DNA of 64,000 nucleotides from Symmetrospora coprosmae (lineage: Eukaryota > Basidiomycota > Cystobasidiomycetes > Symmetrosporaceae), in the NCBI GenBank assembly GCA_008802785.1, contig VUYT01000037.1, positions 1-64,000 of the forward strand. The letters are read 5' to 3'. The notes beneath the pieces were generated by a model. That model saw nothing but the letters and a program-made list of their open reading frames with translations. It was not told the origin of the DNA and ran no database searches. Of the stretch, positions 47,377 to 57,405 are shown piece after piece (the first letter of the stretch is position 1; each line of letters opens with the position of its first letter). The position numbers and the translations under genes are program-made.

Positions 47377-48523
47377 CTATTGGAACTGCGTAAGGAACGT
47401 CTCTGCGCAGATGCGCGCCCGTGCGTTGAGCGACAGCTTCATCTCGGAAATCTCGCGGTCGACATCCTCCATGAATCTACAGTGGGCGAGGTGATGAGGC
47501 GATGTAAGGCGTCAGCTTGCGCTTCGAAGGGAGCGCCGCGCGCAACGTGGACCATTATGGAACGCACTGGATGATAAAATCCACGAGCTTGTGCTTGAGC
47601 ATGTCCTTTTGTGGGGGGGTGCATAGGCGAGAGTCAGTAGACGGACGTCCCTCATCAGCGCAAAACGTGTAGCGCACCTCTCCGTTGACATTCGTAATGA
47701 GGAAGCTGATGTCGAACCCTTTGATGGGCCGCCGGCGCAGAATGACGAATGCCTCGGCTCGCTGCGTCAGGAAGCGGGAGAACTGCAAGGGGAGGACGTG
47801 CGCGTCAGTCATTTGGAACGCTGAAGGCGAGAGGCCGCTGCGGGAGTCCTGTGACTCCTGTGCCGGCTGGGTGTCGCTTGACAGCCCCGCCGGGACGACC
47901 GAGTCGCCCAGGGCGCCGACGCACCTTTCTCGCTAGGATCTCCTCAATCTCGTCTGCCTGCTTGATTTTGATCGATACCCTGACAGAATTGATGCTGGGC
48001 TCGACGAGGACCTGCTCGTTGGCGTTTCGTGACACTGTCAATGGGACCAGGAGCACCTCTGGGCTCTTGCTGCGAGCAGAGGTCGACAACCGGCAGGCAG
48101 TGTTATCAGCTAGTGGGTACGCACGCGCAGCTTGAGAAGTCGGCAGACGAGTGCATCAAGGACGCACGATGCCTCAATCTCTGGACGGTTGTGCCGCTCT
48201 GCTACCTATAGCGGGCGAAGCGAGGGGCGGTTCGATGTGCATGCGCGTCATTCCAGGAGGGGCAGGCCGGAGCAGCGCAGGACGCATGGCGGCGGGTTGG
48301 GCGGCCCATCAGCCGCGAGCCCAGATCGCATACTGCCCAAGTAAGCAAGCAAGCGCTCCCCGTCTCACCTGCGAAGGGAAGTTCTCTATCGCCAGCGCGG
48401 CGGTGAGCGTGGCCCGGACGGCAGCCAGGTACGGTCGCAGCGACGAGCTCTGTGGGGTGCCAGGCATCAGCCTCGCTGCGAGCTGCGGCACATTCTCTCG
48501 TCAGCTTGAGCTTGACTGACCAT
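47377..48523 (-). CDS. ARC19: Arp2/3 complex subunit 4 (p20)
   Basis: This subunit nucleates branched actin with ARPC2. There are seven coding exons: 48523-48521, 48449-48369, 48205-48168, 48069-47925, 47782-47678, 47605-47568 and 47476-47377, total 169 residues in frame. The first coding exon is only the ATG (CAGCATG/GTCAGT), spliced to AGCTCGTCGCTGCGACC, giving [20 protein letters not shown], the exact family start. Other hallmarks are [99 protein letters not shown] and [22 protein letters not shown]. Length equals the usual 168-169 residues. Divergent from the FKBP gene (269 nt between starts). Confidence 0.96.
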
Positions 48524-48791
48524 GCTGTCTTGGAAGAGGTGGTTGTGGTGATGCAGGTGGGTCTGAGCAGGGACATGGACGCTCTGTCTCGGTAGTTGCC
48601 CCTCGTTTCGCAACTCGGCGAGTGGCCGTTGCCCCCGCACGGGGTCGCGAACTCCGAGAGCGCGAGGGGAGCGAGCCTCGAAATTTCGAGGACGACAAGG
48701 CAAACACGGCTGCTTTCCCTCTGCTCAACAAGTATCTCAGAGGAGCAGTTCTCTACATTCATCCTGATATATATATACACAACCAACAATC
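48524..48791. promoter_or_regulatory. Divergent promoter of ARPC4 and the nucleolar FKBP gene
   Basis: A 268-nt spacer lies between the two start codons. A run ATATATATAC at about 48768-48779 sits 13-25 nt upstream of the FKBP ATG and is a possible TATA-like element or leader feature. No gene is seen. Confidence 0.45.
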
Positions 48792-50733
48792 ATGTCCACC
48801 GCGTAAGTGAGCCAGCGCTGCTGGCATCGCAGCCCTCACACGCCGCTGCCAGTCGCCACGGTCAGAGAAAAGCTCATCATGACCTCTGTTTTTGCCTACT
48901 CGTCGCGTCCTGCCACCTTCCCACAGCATCGCAGTCTGGTCGCGCGTCCTTACTCCTGGACAGGGTGAGTGCACTGGTTTCGCAGGCTTGTGTATCTACC
49001 CAAGCTAATCTGACCCTATCCTGCAACATCTGCCAGACTCCCTCGTCTCGGAGGAGGTCAGCATCCGCATCACGGGCGTCTCGCTCGAGTATGACGAGAG
49101 CAAGCCTGCCTCGGAGCAGCGCTCCGTCCTCAAGATGCAGCACCTCACCGCCAGCCCGGCCCTGCTCGAGGCCGCTGCCCAGATGGGTTACGACTCGTCC
49201 GAGTTCGACAGCGACGAGGAGGACGACAGCGAGATTGACAGTGACGACCTCCCGGAGGACTTTGATGATGAGGACGAGGACGACGAGGAGATGGCTGACC
49301 TGAGCAAGATCAGCAAGGCCTCGTCCGCAAAGTCTGCTGGCAAGAACGGCGCAGCAGCAGCCGCCAAGAAGGTCAATGGCGCAGCAGAGGCAGACATTTC
49401 GGGCGAGATTGAGGCTTCTTCCGACGACGAGGACTTTGACGAGGAGGAGGAGATGCGGGAGGAGGCAGAGGTCCAGATCTGCTCCCTCCTGCCCGGCAAG
49501 GTGGGTTCCGCCATCTCGTATATCTCCAGCTTATGCAAAGCTGACATCTTGCGTCTTTCCCAACAGGTCGAGCAGTTCACAACCGACCTGATCCTCCCCG
49601 GAGAGGAGGACTTTGTCTTCAAGCTCTCCGGAGCCTACAAGGTCCACCTCGTCGGACACTACATCATGCAGCCCGCTCCGGGCGGCTACGACGAGCCTCC
49701 CCACTCGCACGATCACGGCGACGAGTACGACTCGGACGAGTACTCTTCCGGTGAGGACGAGGACGCCGACGACTACATGAGCGAGTCCGAGTTGGCGCGG
49801 TACGATCCTGAGACGGGCATCTTGCTAGACTTCGACCAGGATGACTCGGACGACGAGGTCGAGGCGGACGAGGAGAAGATCATGGAGCTCATCGAGGACA
49901 AGCCTGCGTGCGTTGAGCGCCGCTTATTGCTTGAGCCCCCTGCTATGGTACTTCACTAGCTGACACAACCCGTCCACCCAATGCACAGACCCAAGGCAGC
50001 CAAGAAGGAGATCCCTGCCCTCAAGAAGGAGGCCAAGTCTGCTCCCGCTGTTGTAGAGCCTGCCTCGGCTGACAGCGCCGATAAGAGCAAGCTGAGCAAG
50101 AACCAGCTCAAGAAGCTCGCCAAGAAGGAGAAGGACGGTGAGTTTGCCTCGACTGGATTGTGCGCTATACATGCTTGAGGGCTAGGCTGATTATGGTCGT
50201 GCTATTCATTGCAGCTGCCGCTCCCGCTGCCGCACCTGCCGCTGCTCCCGCTGCCGCACCTGCCGCTGCTCCCGCCGCGAAAGAGGCTGCAAAGCCCGCT
50301 GCCGCCCCCGAGGCTGCAAAGAAGGCCCCTTCGAAGAAGCAGACGCTCGCCAACGGTCTCGTCATTGAGGACAACAAGACGGGCACGGGTGCCGCCGCAA
50401 AGTCCGGCCAGCGCGTGCAGATGCGCTACATTGGTCGCCTGAGCAACGGCAAGATCTTTGACCAGAACACCAAGGGCGCACCCTTTAGCTTCAAGCTCGG
50501 CAAGGGCGAGGTCATCAAGGGCTGGGACGTCGGAATCGCAGGCATGCAGGTCGGCGGCGAGCGCAAGCTCATCATTCCCGCCAGCCTTGCGTACGGCAAG
50601 CAGGCAATCAGCGGCATCCCGCCAAATTCGACCCTGACTTTCGGTGGGTCTCGTAGTGACCCTGTCATATGGTTCCGAAGCTGACTGTCCCATTCCATCG
50701 GTCGCAGAGGTCAAGCTGCTAGCCATCAAGTAG
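48792..50733 (+). CDS. FPR3: Nucleolar FKBP-type prolyl isomerase (Fpr3/Fpr4 type)
   Basis: There are seven exons (48792-48802, 48927-48964, 49037-49500, 49567-49907, 49989-50137, 50215-50643, 50708-50733), 485 residues. The N-terminal nucleoplasmin-like domain starts [15 protein letters not shown] and continues [11 protein letters not shown], with the later strand [15 protein letters not shown]. It is interrupted by very acidic D/E-S tracts typical of nucleolar histone chaperones. Basic K-rich pieces ([17 protein letters not shown]) follow. The C-terminal FKBP domain is complete: [60 protein letters not shown] and [18 protein letters not shown], with Phe/Asp/Trp/Tyr pocket residues present. 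The protein acts on ribosomal DNA chromatin and histone H3 prolines in yeast. An Ala/Pro repeat links the basic region to the FKBP domain. The last exon is only 26 nt. Confidence 0.94.
50215..50280 (+). repeat. Tandem Ala/Pro-coding repeat in FPR3
   Basis: The DNA repeats the unit CCCGCTGCCGCACCTGCCGCTG in near-perfect copies, encoding (PAAA)n. It starts at the intron-5 acceptor, so the linker length before the FKBP domain may vary between strains. Confidence 0.75.
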
Positions 50734-51324
50734 GTGCGGACCGAGTTTCACATCCTCAAGGAGACCGGTCCTCTTAGTCGCTTGACGTGTAGACAGCAGT
50801 TTAGAAAAGGTTGCGACCCGCAATCAATGCCCACTGGCGCATCCACCTGGAATTATGCGCGCCGCGAGCGATCATACCGCGAAGCGCAGCAGGCCTTCCA
50901 GATCTAGGACTAATCGGCTACCGTGGCCTTTTCGAGGCTGATCGATCCCCATACATCCTCGCCTTCTGCGATACCGCTTAAATATTCCCATATTGGCCAC
51001 CTCAGGTCCCGCCTATGCGCAACTGGTATGCCTTTCAAAGGAGAGCACCGCTGCGGAGGGCCCGCTTTCGTCAATTGCAAGCTCACTTCGACTAGTCAGT
51101 ACCCGTCACGGTTATGCCAACTACGCCAATTACAGGTAGCTCGCACGCGTGTGGTCGCATACAAACGCATCTGCTCTCTGGTCCGTCTCTTCGATCTCGG
51201 CGCAGTTGACCGCCCTTTAACATTGGGCCTTCCGAGCCGGTCTCGGGCGTGCACATCCAACCGCTGTCGCGAAAACGCAATCGGTAACGGGATACGCCGA
51301 CGTCCAACAACACTGCTAGATGCT
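50734..51324. other. Spacer between FKBP stop and GH71 start
   Basis: It should hold the FKBP 3' end and the promoter of the GH71 gene. A plus-strand frame from 50923 runs into the GH71 first exon but the region before 51325 has no signal peptide or domain, so I keep 51325 as start. No RNA gene is seen. Confidence 0.45.
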
Positions 51325-53218
51325 ATGATTCAGCTTAGAACATATATCCTTCTGCTGCTGCCGGGCATCCTCGTCGCCTGCGACCGTCACGCAACCCAGG
51401 TCAGCACTACCGACGCCCATATGGGTGACCCAGAATCACGACAAGTCTTTGCACACGTCATCGTCGGAAGTGGGCTGGCGGACGGGTTATGCTAGCTGCG
51501 AAGCTTGACTGACCTGCTGCGTCTCCATGCACCAACACCCCTAGTCGTTGGCGCCTACACAGCTGAGGACTGGTTAGACGACATCAAGGTGGCTCATGAG
51601 ACCGGCATTGATGGCTTTGCCTGTAGGTCTTGAGAGGCATTCAACTGCCACGCAGGTGTAGGCTGATCATCTAGCAATTCCGACCGTCGCCCGCAGTGAA
51701 CATTGGCATTTCAGAGTCTACTGACCGACAGCTAGAGCTGGCGCACGCGGCTGCAGAGCACTCTGGCAGTGATTTCACGCTCTTCATCAGCTTCGACTTC
51801 ACATCTGCGCCTGCCTTTGCCGACTACGAAAGGGAGATCGTGCCACGCTTGGTCAAGTACGCAAATCATCCCAACGCTGCCAAGTACAAGGGTAGAACTA
51901 TCGTCAGTACCTTCATGGGAGCTGGTTTCGACTGGACGGGCGTAAGAGCGGCTGTTCCAGCTGGACTGGCTGTAGTAAGTGCATGTCATGGACAAGGCTC
52001 ATTGCTCATGAGGATGTTTGAGCGCCGAAGCGATCACAGCTGAGTATGACCTCAGATACCCAACTACCCCGCCGAGTCAGCTCATACCTCGAGCATTGAC
52101 GGGCTCTTCAACTGGAACGCTGTGAGGCGCCTTGCGTGTCTACCTGCCTACGACCTCTCACCCGCTGATAGACCGCCCTTTCGCTGGCGAAGTGGCCAAG
52201 TAGAGACAACAAGCCGGTGGATGAACCACTCTCATCTCAATTGCTCGACGACAAGCAGTACCGAGAGAAGCTGAACGGTGCTCCTTATATGGCTGCTGTA
52301 TCGCCCTGGTTCTTCACGCATTATGGGCAGGACAGCTACAATAAGAATTGGCTGTACCCGTCCGACAACCTCCTCATTGACAGATGGGAGATGATCCTCG
52401 GACTCAATAACCCTCCTCCGCTGCTGCAGATAATCAGCTGGAACGACTTTGGCGAGAGTCACTACATCGGGCCGCTTCGACCGCACGTACCCGATGTCTA
52501 CGCAGAAGGTGCGGAGACCTGGGTAGCTGGCTTCCGTCACTATGGCTGGAGAGATCTAATGAAGCCATACATCAAGGCGTACAAGAGCTATCGACGGGAA
52601 GTCTTGATTCAGGTGGGTCTGGTCGATTGCATCTCGGCAGTGGTGGCCCACAATTGCTGAGGCAGCGGATGTTGGCGTTCGCTTTGACGGTCGCAGACCC
52701 CTGGAATCGTGTACTGGTACCGACCGCACCCGAAGAGCAGCAAATGCGCAGATAGCATCGGCCCACCCCTGGGATCGGACATGGTTGAGGATGCCGTCTT
52801 CGCGGCGGCCCTTTCACCTGGTGCAGGCACTCTCACAATCACGTCTGGTACGAATGTGGTCACCCGCAAGGTGCTGGCTGGAATCACAACCCTCTCCGCA
52901 CCCATGGGTTTGGGCAGGCCAACCTTCGCGCTGAGGAACACGTCCGGCCACATCGTGCTGAAAGGCAAAGGCTCTTTGGCTATCACAAAGACCCCCTGCG
53001 CAATCTACAATTTTAACGCATTGTGGGTTACTACCGAGACTATCACTGGCGCACGACCAACAGCTAATGTGCAAATGTTACGAGTAGCGCTGGCACGGTA
53101 TCAGAATGAGCGTGGCCCTGCACGTCACCTCTGCGGACTATCGTGTTCGACGTGCAGAGCTTGTAGACACCCATCACATCTATTCCTCCTGTACTTTCAC
53201 CACAACTTTACGGGCTGA
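51325..53218 (+). CDS. Alpha-1,3-glucanase, glycoside hydrolase family 71
   Basis: This is a secreted enzyme that cuts alpha-1,3-glucan of fungal cell walls. There are six exons (51325-51469, 51545-51622, 51697-51974, 52056-52121, 52172-52612, 52697-about 53218). The signal peptide MIQLRTYILLLLPGILVACD precedes VFAHVIVGIVGAYTAEDWLDDIKVAHETGIDGFALNIG, the defining GH71 start. Other hallmarks: FTLFISFDFTS, VSTFMGAGFDW, IPNYPAESAH, DGLFNWNA, YMAAVSPWFFTHYG, NWLYPSDNLLIDRWEMIL, and the acidic motif IISWNDFGESHYIGP. After GIVYWYRPHPKSS is a beta-rich C-terminal part ending near CAIYNFNA. The last residues are uncertain: an open frame runs to 53218, but a GT at about 53027 could start another intron. 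No carbohydrate-binding module is seen. Confidence 0.88.
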
Positions 53219-54467
53219 GACACCCGCTTCCAATGTATCTAGCGCTTTCTGGACCTGTGCATCGCAGCATGGACTCCGTCAGCCTGATGCCCCGGCCAAT
53301 ACCGGAACTTCCGCGACTCACAGACTCGAGGCCGTTCCCAACTACCAGCGGTTCTGGCGCAGGTCTGAAGCCTTTTGTCAGAGCAATCGAAAGGAAATCT
53401 TGCCAGATGTACCGAGCAATCTCCTTCCGGTCCTCGTCAAAGAACATAGTGGCGGCACTGCCCAAAGGGACCACCTTCACGCCTTCGAATACGTCTACCG
53501 GCACCGGCCCAGTAGTCGCAACGTGTTTCTTGTTGGTTGGGCTTTGGTTTGCGTGCACGATCGCTACACATGCAATACTGGATTTTTCATCCCCGACGGC
53601 ATTGAATGCGCCTATCAAGGGCCTTGCATCCAATGCGGTGGTGATGTCTTTCACGACAGTAGCGCTCGAGTGGTCGAATACCAGCTCCGCTCCAAGCTCT
53701 TTGACGTATTCAGTATTCCGGGGTGAGCAGGTCGTTGCGACCCTGTAGCCAGAGAAACGCAGAAGCTGGATTGCGATGCTCCCAACAGAAGAGCTGCCTC
53801 CCCATACGAGGACATACTCGTCCTTGGCTTTACTGCTCAGCGTGGGGCTCGGCAGCTCTAGCGATAGTTGTTTAGGCGTGTAGAGGGCGACAGTCGCGGT
53901 GGACAGGCCAAGGGGCAGCACCGAGGCATCGAGCAGAGATACGCCGTCTTGAAGAGAGGCGGTCGCAACGCCTTTAGCCAATGCATAGTGTTGGAAAGCA
54001 CCCTCTGCCGGGTTCTGCGTCAAGACTGCCATAAGGTGGCTATCAATGCGGAGAAGCAGGAGCATCTGAGCCCAGTCTACCGGGTGCGCGGGATTGCTGA
54101 GCGAAGAAGGAGCTCACGCAACGACTCGCGATCCTTTCTTGACGTGCGTAACGCTTTTACCGACCTCTTCGACCACGCCCGAGGCATCCTGCCCGAGCAC
54201 ATTCGGAAAGACCGTCACGCGTTGGCCCCGCTTGATGATCTTCCAGTCGGCTGCGTGGTGCGTGGGAAGGCACAAATGCATGTTCAGCTACCGTATACTC
54301 AGCTTCCGAGGCGCGTTCGACGCACCTGGATTCATGGCAGTATAGACGACCTTGATGAGCACGTCATCCGGGGCCAGCGGCAGGCTGGGAAACGGTGCAG
54401 GCTTCACTTGAAGCGGCGCGGCCTGCTTCGCGACTAGCCAAGCTGCACGATTGTTCCTAGCAGCCAT
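53180..54467 (-). CDS. MDR superfamily reductase (zinc-independent, ToxD/enoyl-reductase-like)
   Basis: The ATG at 54467 gives MAARNNRAAWLVAKQAAPLQV, then APFPSLPLAPDDVLIKVVYTAMNPGASN, the GroES-like start. After an intron DWKIIKRGQRVTVFPNVLGQDASGVVEEVGKSV follows, with the NADPH-binding core VLVWGGSSSVGSIAIQLLRFSGYRV and ELGAELVFDHSS later. No cysteine pair for structural zinc is present, so it belongs with quinone-reductase and ToxD-like trans-acting enoyl reductases. The reading frame to CLSP* is an intron read-through: splicing at GLES/VQKALDTLEAGVSARKVVVKVQEE restores the usual C-terminal helix-strand and a stop at 53180. The 3' ends of this gene and the GH71 gene overlap by about 40 nt. 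The substrate is unknown. Confidence 0.85.
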
Positions 54468-54687
54468 GGTTCGCACACACTCGAGCGAGCGATTGCTTGT
54501 TGGCGTAATGCCGAGGGATGCGCTGATGCACCGACGCGCTGATGCACGTGAAAGGCGACTCGGAGAGACATTGAGCGTTGACTATCAAGCTGTGCGGCCG
54601 CAATACGAGACCCAGGCAGACTGTACAGATACGGCCATTACTGTGACAGCGCACGCGACGTCGTACGACTCTTCGCTTCGACACCAT

Positions 54688-56474
54688 CTACGTAGCCTTC
54701 CCATTCTTACTCCTCGACTTTGTGCCGAAGAGCCTCTGGATGTCGTCCTCCGTGAAGCGCTTCGTCTTCCTCTTCAGCAACTTCATCGTCTCCTCCTTCG
54801 ACATGGCTAATTGTTTCTCGCCCATCGGTACGAGCCGATCCGCCAGATACCCGTAGTCGCGCATGAGCAGTCGCACGGTAATCATGAGGTAGTCGATATC
54901 GTAGAAGGTCAAAGCAGACTGCGCAGAATACTCATGCCGGCGAGAATAGAAGTCTGACGGGTGCAGTCGCCAGTGTTTGCGCGGATTGAGGTGGTGCGAG
55001 GTGTGGTAGCCATCATTGAAGCAGAACCTGTTCGACTGCAAGTGATGCGGAGCGGATGCAATGTGAAGCGCTCAACCGACGCGAAGATGAACTCATCCGC
55101 AGAACGCGAACTTACGGCGACATCGATGACCGTAATGGAGGACCTAAAATCGCTGGCCGGATCGGTCTCATCTACTAATGCATGCTGGCCTGTTCATCGT
55201 GACGTTAAAGCCAAAGCCGGGGTCAAAGCTGAATCCTGTCGTTCTTCACTGTCACGCAGTTGGAAGCATCACTCACCCCAATTGCCAATCATCAGGCCTA
55301 TTCTGAGTATCACGAAGGGCAGGAGCAGACAGAATGTTGCGGCCCGCGCGTTGCAGGACATTCCTAGCAGAATTAGAGCGTAACTGCTCCAGTCCCAAAG
55401 AGCTGCCTTGATGGCGAAGGTCCTTTGTCCTTTTCTCCAAAAGTAGAGAGGGAGTTCCAGGCTAATGAGAAAGATGAAACGGACAAGATAAAGAAGGAAG
55501 TGACATGGCGAGTCGCGTTGGTAGCGGATAGTACTGCTTAGGTCACTGGGGCCGTTCCCTTCAGTGTGGTGCATCTTGTTGTGGTGATAGTAGTACGAGC
55601 TGGGCAAGAGAACGGGGCGCCCGGTTAGCTAAGCGCAGTAGATAGTTACGCCAGCTCACGCACTTCCAAGTGTGGCCCATGAGAGGTGAGAGAAGGTATG
55701 GAAAGATGAGGTCGAAAGCTCCAGCCAGTCCAGTCCGTCTGAAGATGCCTCCTTGGTGGTTATAGTTGTGGCTTCCGGCGTTCCAGGGAGTACACGAGTC
55801 AGTATACCTCAAGCCTAGCTAAAGAGCGTAGATAAAAGCAAGACAAACAGGAGGAGCGTGAAAGCACCTGCGCACCAGATGGTGTAAGCCAGGTGAGCGA
55901 GGCCATACGCGTACGAGACGCGCTCGCTGATGAAGAGCATGTAGAGGGCGGAAGGGAGCACGGTGGAGAAGTAGACGAGGATGTGGGTGACGAAAACAAC
56001 GTCGGCAGGGTTGCGAAGTGTAGACTGGGCCCATTGAACGTAGGTGCTGCGGAGTGCTTTCCCCGTCGCGTCAATGAAGTGGAGATGTCGGCCAAGGCCA
56101 AAGGGGATGCAGGACGAGAGGCTTGGGATCTGGTCGTTGTCCCACGTCGTAAACACATTAATGCCTTCGAACGCTGAGCTTGCAGGATCCACGAGCTTGT
56201 TCAGGACTTGCTGTCGGTCTGCGGACCTGGCGGATGACGTTGTTGAGCCAGGCACCGAGTCCGCAGCGAGCGCGAGCAGAATCAGCCGGTCGCTTTCCGT
56301 GAGTTGACCATCCAGGACTCTGGGCTGCCAGCGGGCGCCAACTATTGTCGGAGTGGAGGGAGTAGCTCCATGTGCGTGTACAGGTGCGGGCGAGGGCGAA
56401 AGTGGTGAGAGGAGGTGGAAGCTCGCCGCCTTGCAAGGGCTGGCGGGCAGGAGGAGGTCGACCTTCAAGTCCAT
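54688..56474 (-). CDS. Integral membrane fatty-acid desaturase family protein
   Basis: Histidine clusters of the di-iron desaturase/hydroxylase fold are visible: YYYHHNKMHHTEGNG and HTSHHLNPRKHW. Around them are hydrophobic helices FLLYLVRFIFLISLELPLYF, FCLLLPFVILRIGLMIGNW and, in the N-terminal part, VVFVTHILVYFSTVLPSALYML. The first exon starts at ATG 56474 and carries a soluble region (FEGINVFTTWDNDQIPSLSS). The C-terminus is charged (ETMKLLKRKTKRFTEDDIQRLF) and ends at 54688. Introns fall near 55680-55610, 55275-55180 and 55080-55040. The junction between the first exon and the exon starting YTDSCTPWNAGSHNYNHQGG is not certain: a GT donor at about 55870 with an AG at about 55808 keeps frame, but it removes a hydrophobic stretch. 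Substrate class (lipid or sterol) cannot be set. Confidence 0.8.
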
Positions 56475-57405
56475 CCTGCAGAACTGCCTGAGACGCGCGG
56501 AAGGAGCAGCAGAAGGAGCGAAAAGGCGACTGCAAGCTGCAGAATCTGAGATACTGAGATGGTTTGGCCTAAGCCGTGGCCCCCTTGATTGCGCTTCGCC
56601 CTTTCATCATCCTGGTTCACCGCTCCCAGGCCAAAGCCGAGAGACTGCGGTGCAAATGCGGTGACCTGGCTTGGGCTATCTATCACGAGCAAAGACTGGA
56701 AAGCTACCGCACTGCATGATTCGTACTGCACGAACCATTGAGAACCATGGATTTATCGGGACTCATGCGAAACGATGTATTGGTCCGCTCGCAAACTGCC
56801 GAGACAGATCCGGAATCTGGCGTATAGCTCCCGCTCAACAAGCTCAGGAGACCACCCGAAAAACGACGGACGTGCTTGCCTGTTGCCTCATACTGGTATG
56901 TACACTAGATTCGAGATACGGCGGACAAGCTCGCACACGCGTTGTGGGTGCAAGCGTTTATTAGACAAGGTAGCTGCGAGACGATGTGGGGGATGTCGTA
57001 AAGGCGGGTCGTGGAGGTCGTGTTCAGACTGCTGGGAGGACGCAAGTAGATACGGATAGCGGGGGCATGTGGTGGCTTGGCAAGCGAGAGATGATCTGCA
57101 TACGCTGCGAGAGGTGTTCGATGGAATGACGGATGGGGGAAACGAGCCAAGACTCGGGAGGTGTCGAAAGGAAAGAGTCGGAAAAGCAACAACACGGAGA
57201 ACGGGGCGAAGGTGGAAGTCGAGCTGTACAGCTGGAGAAGGGTATCGGTGTCGATTGCAAAGACCGCTTGCCAGTCGGACTAAGGCGGGATGACGAGAAG
57301 TGGGCAGGACTGAGGGGCAGCCGCGATACTGCAGGTCGTGTTCACTGGAGCAGGTGCACTGTTGTGCTGTGTCCAAAGAGTCCGTTCAAAAGTGTCGCGC
57401 AGCGT
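56475..57405. other. Spacer between desaturase start and kinase 3' end
   Basis: The region should hold the desaturase promoter and the kinase 3' UTR. Overlapping short frames occur on both strands (56888-57376 minus, 57133-57468 plus) with no domain. No gene is supported. Confidence 0.5.
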
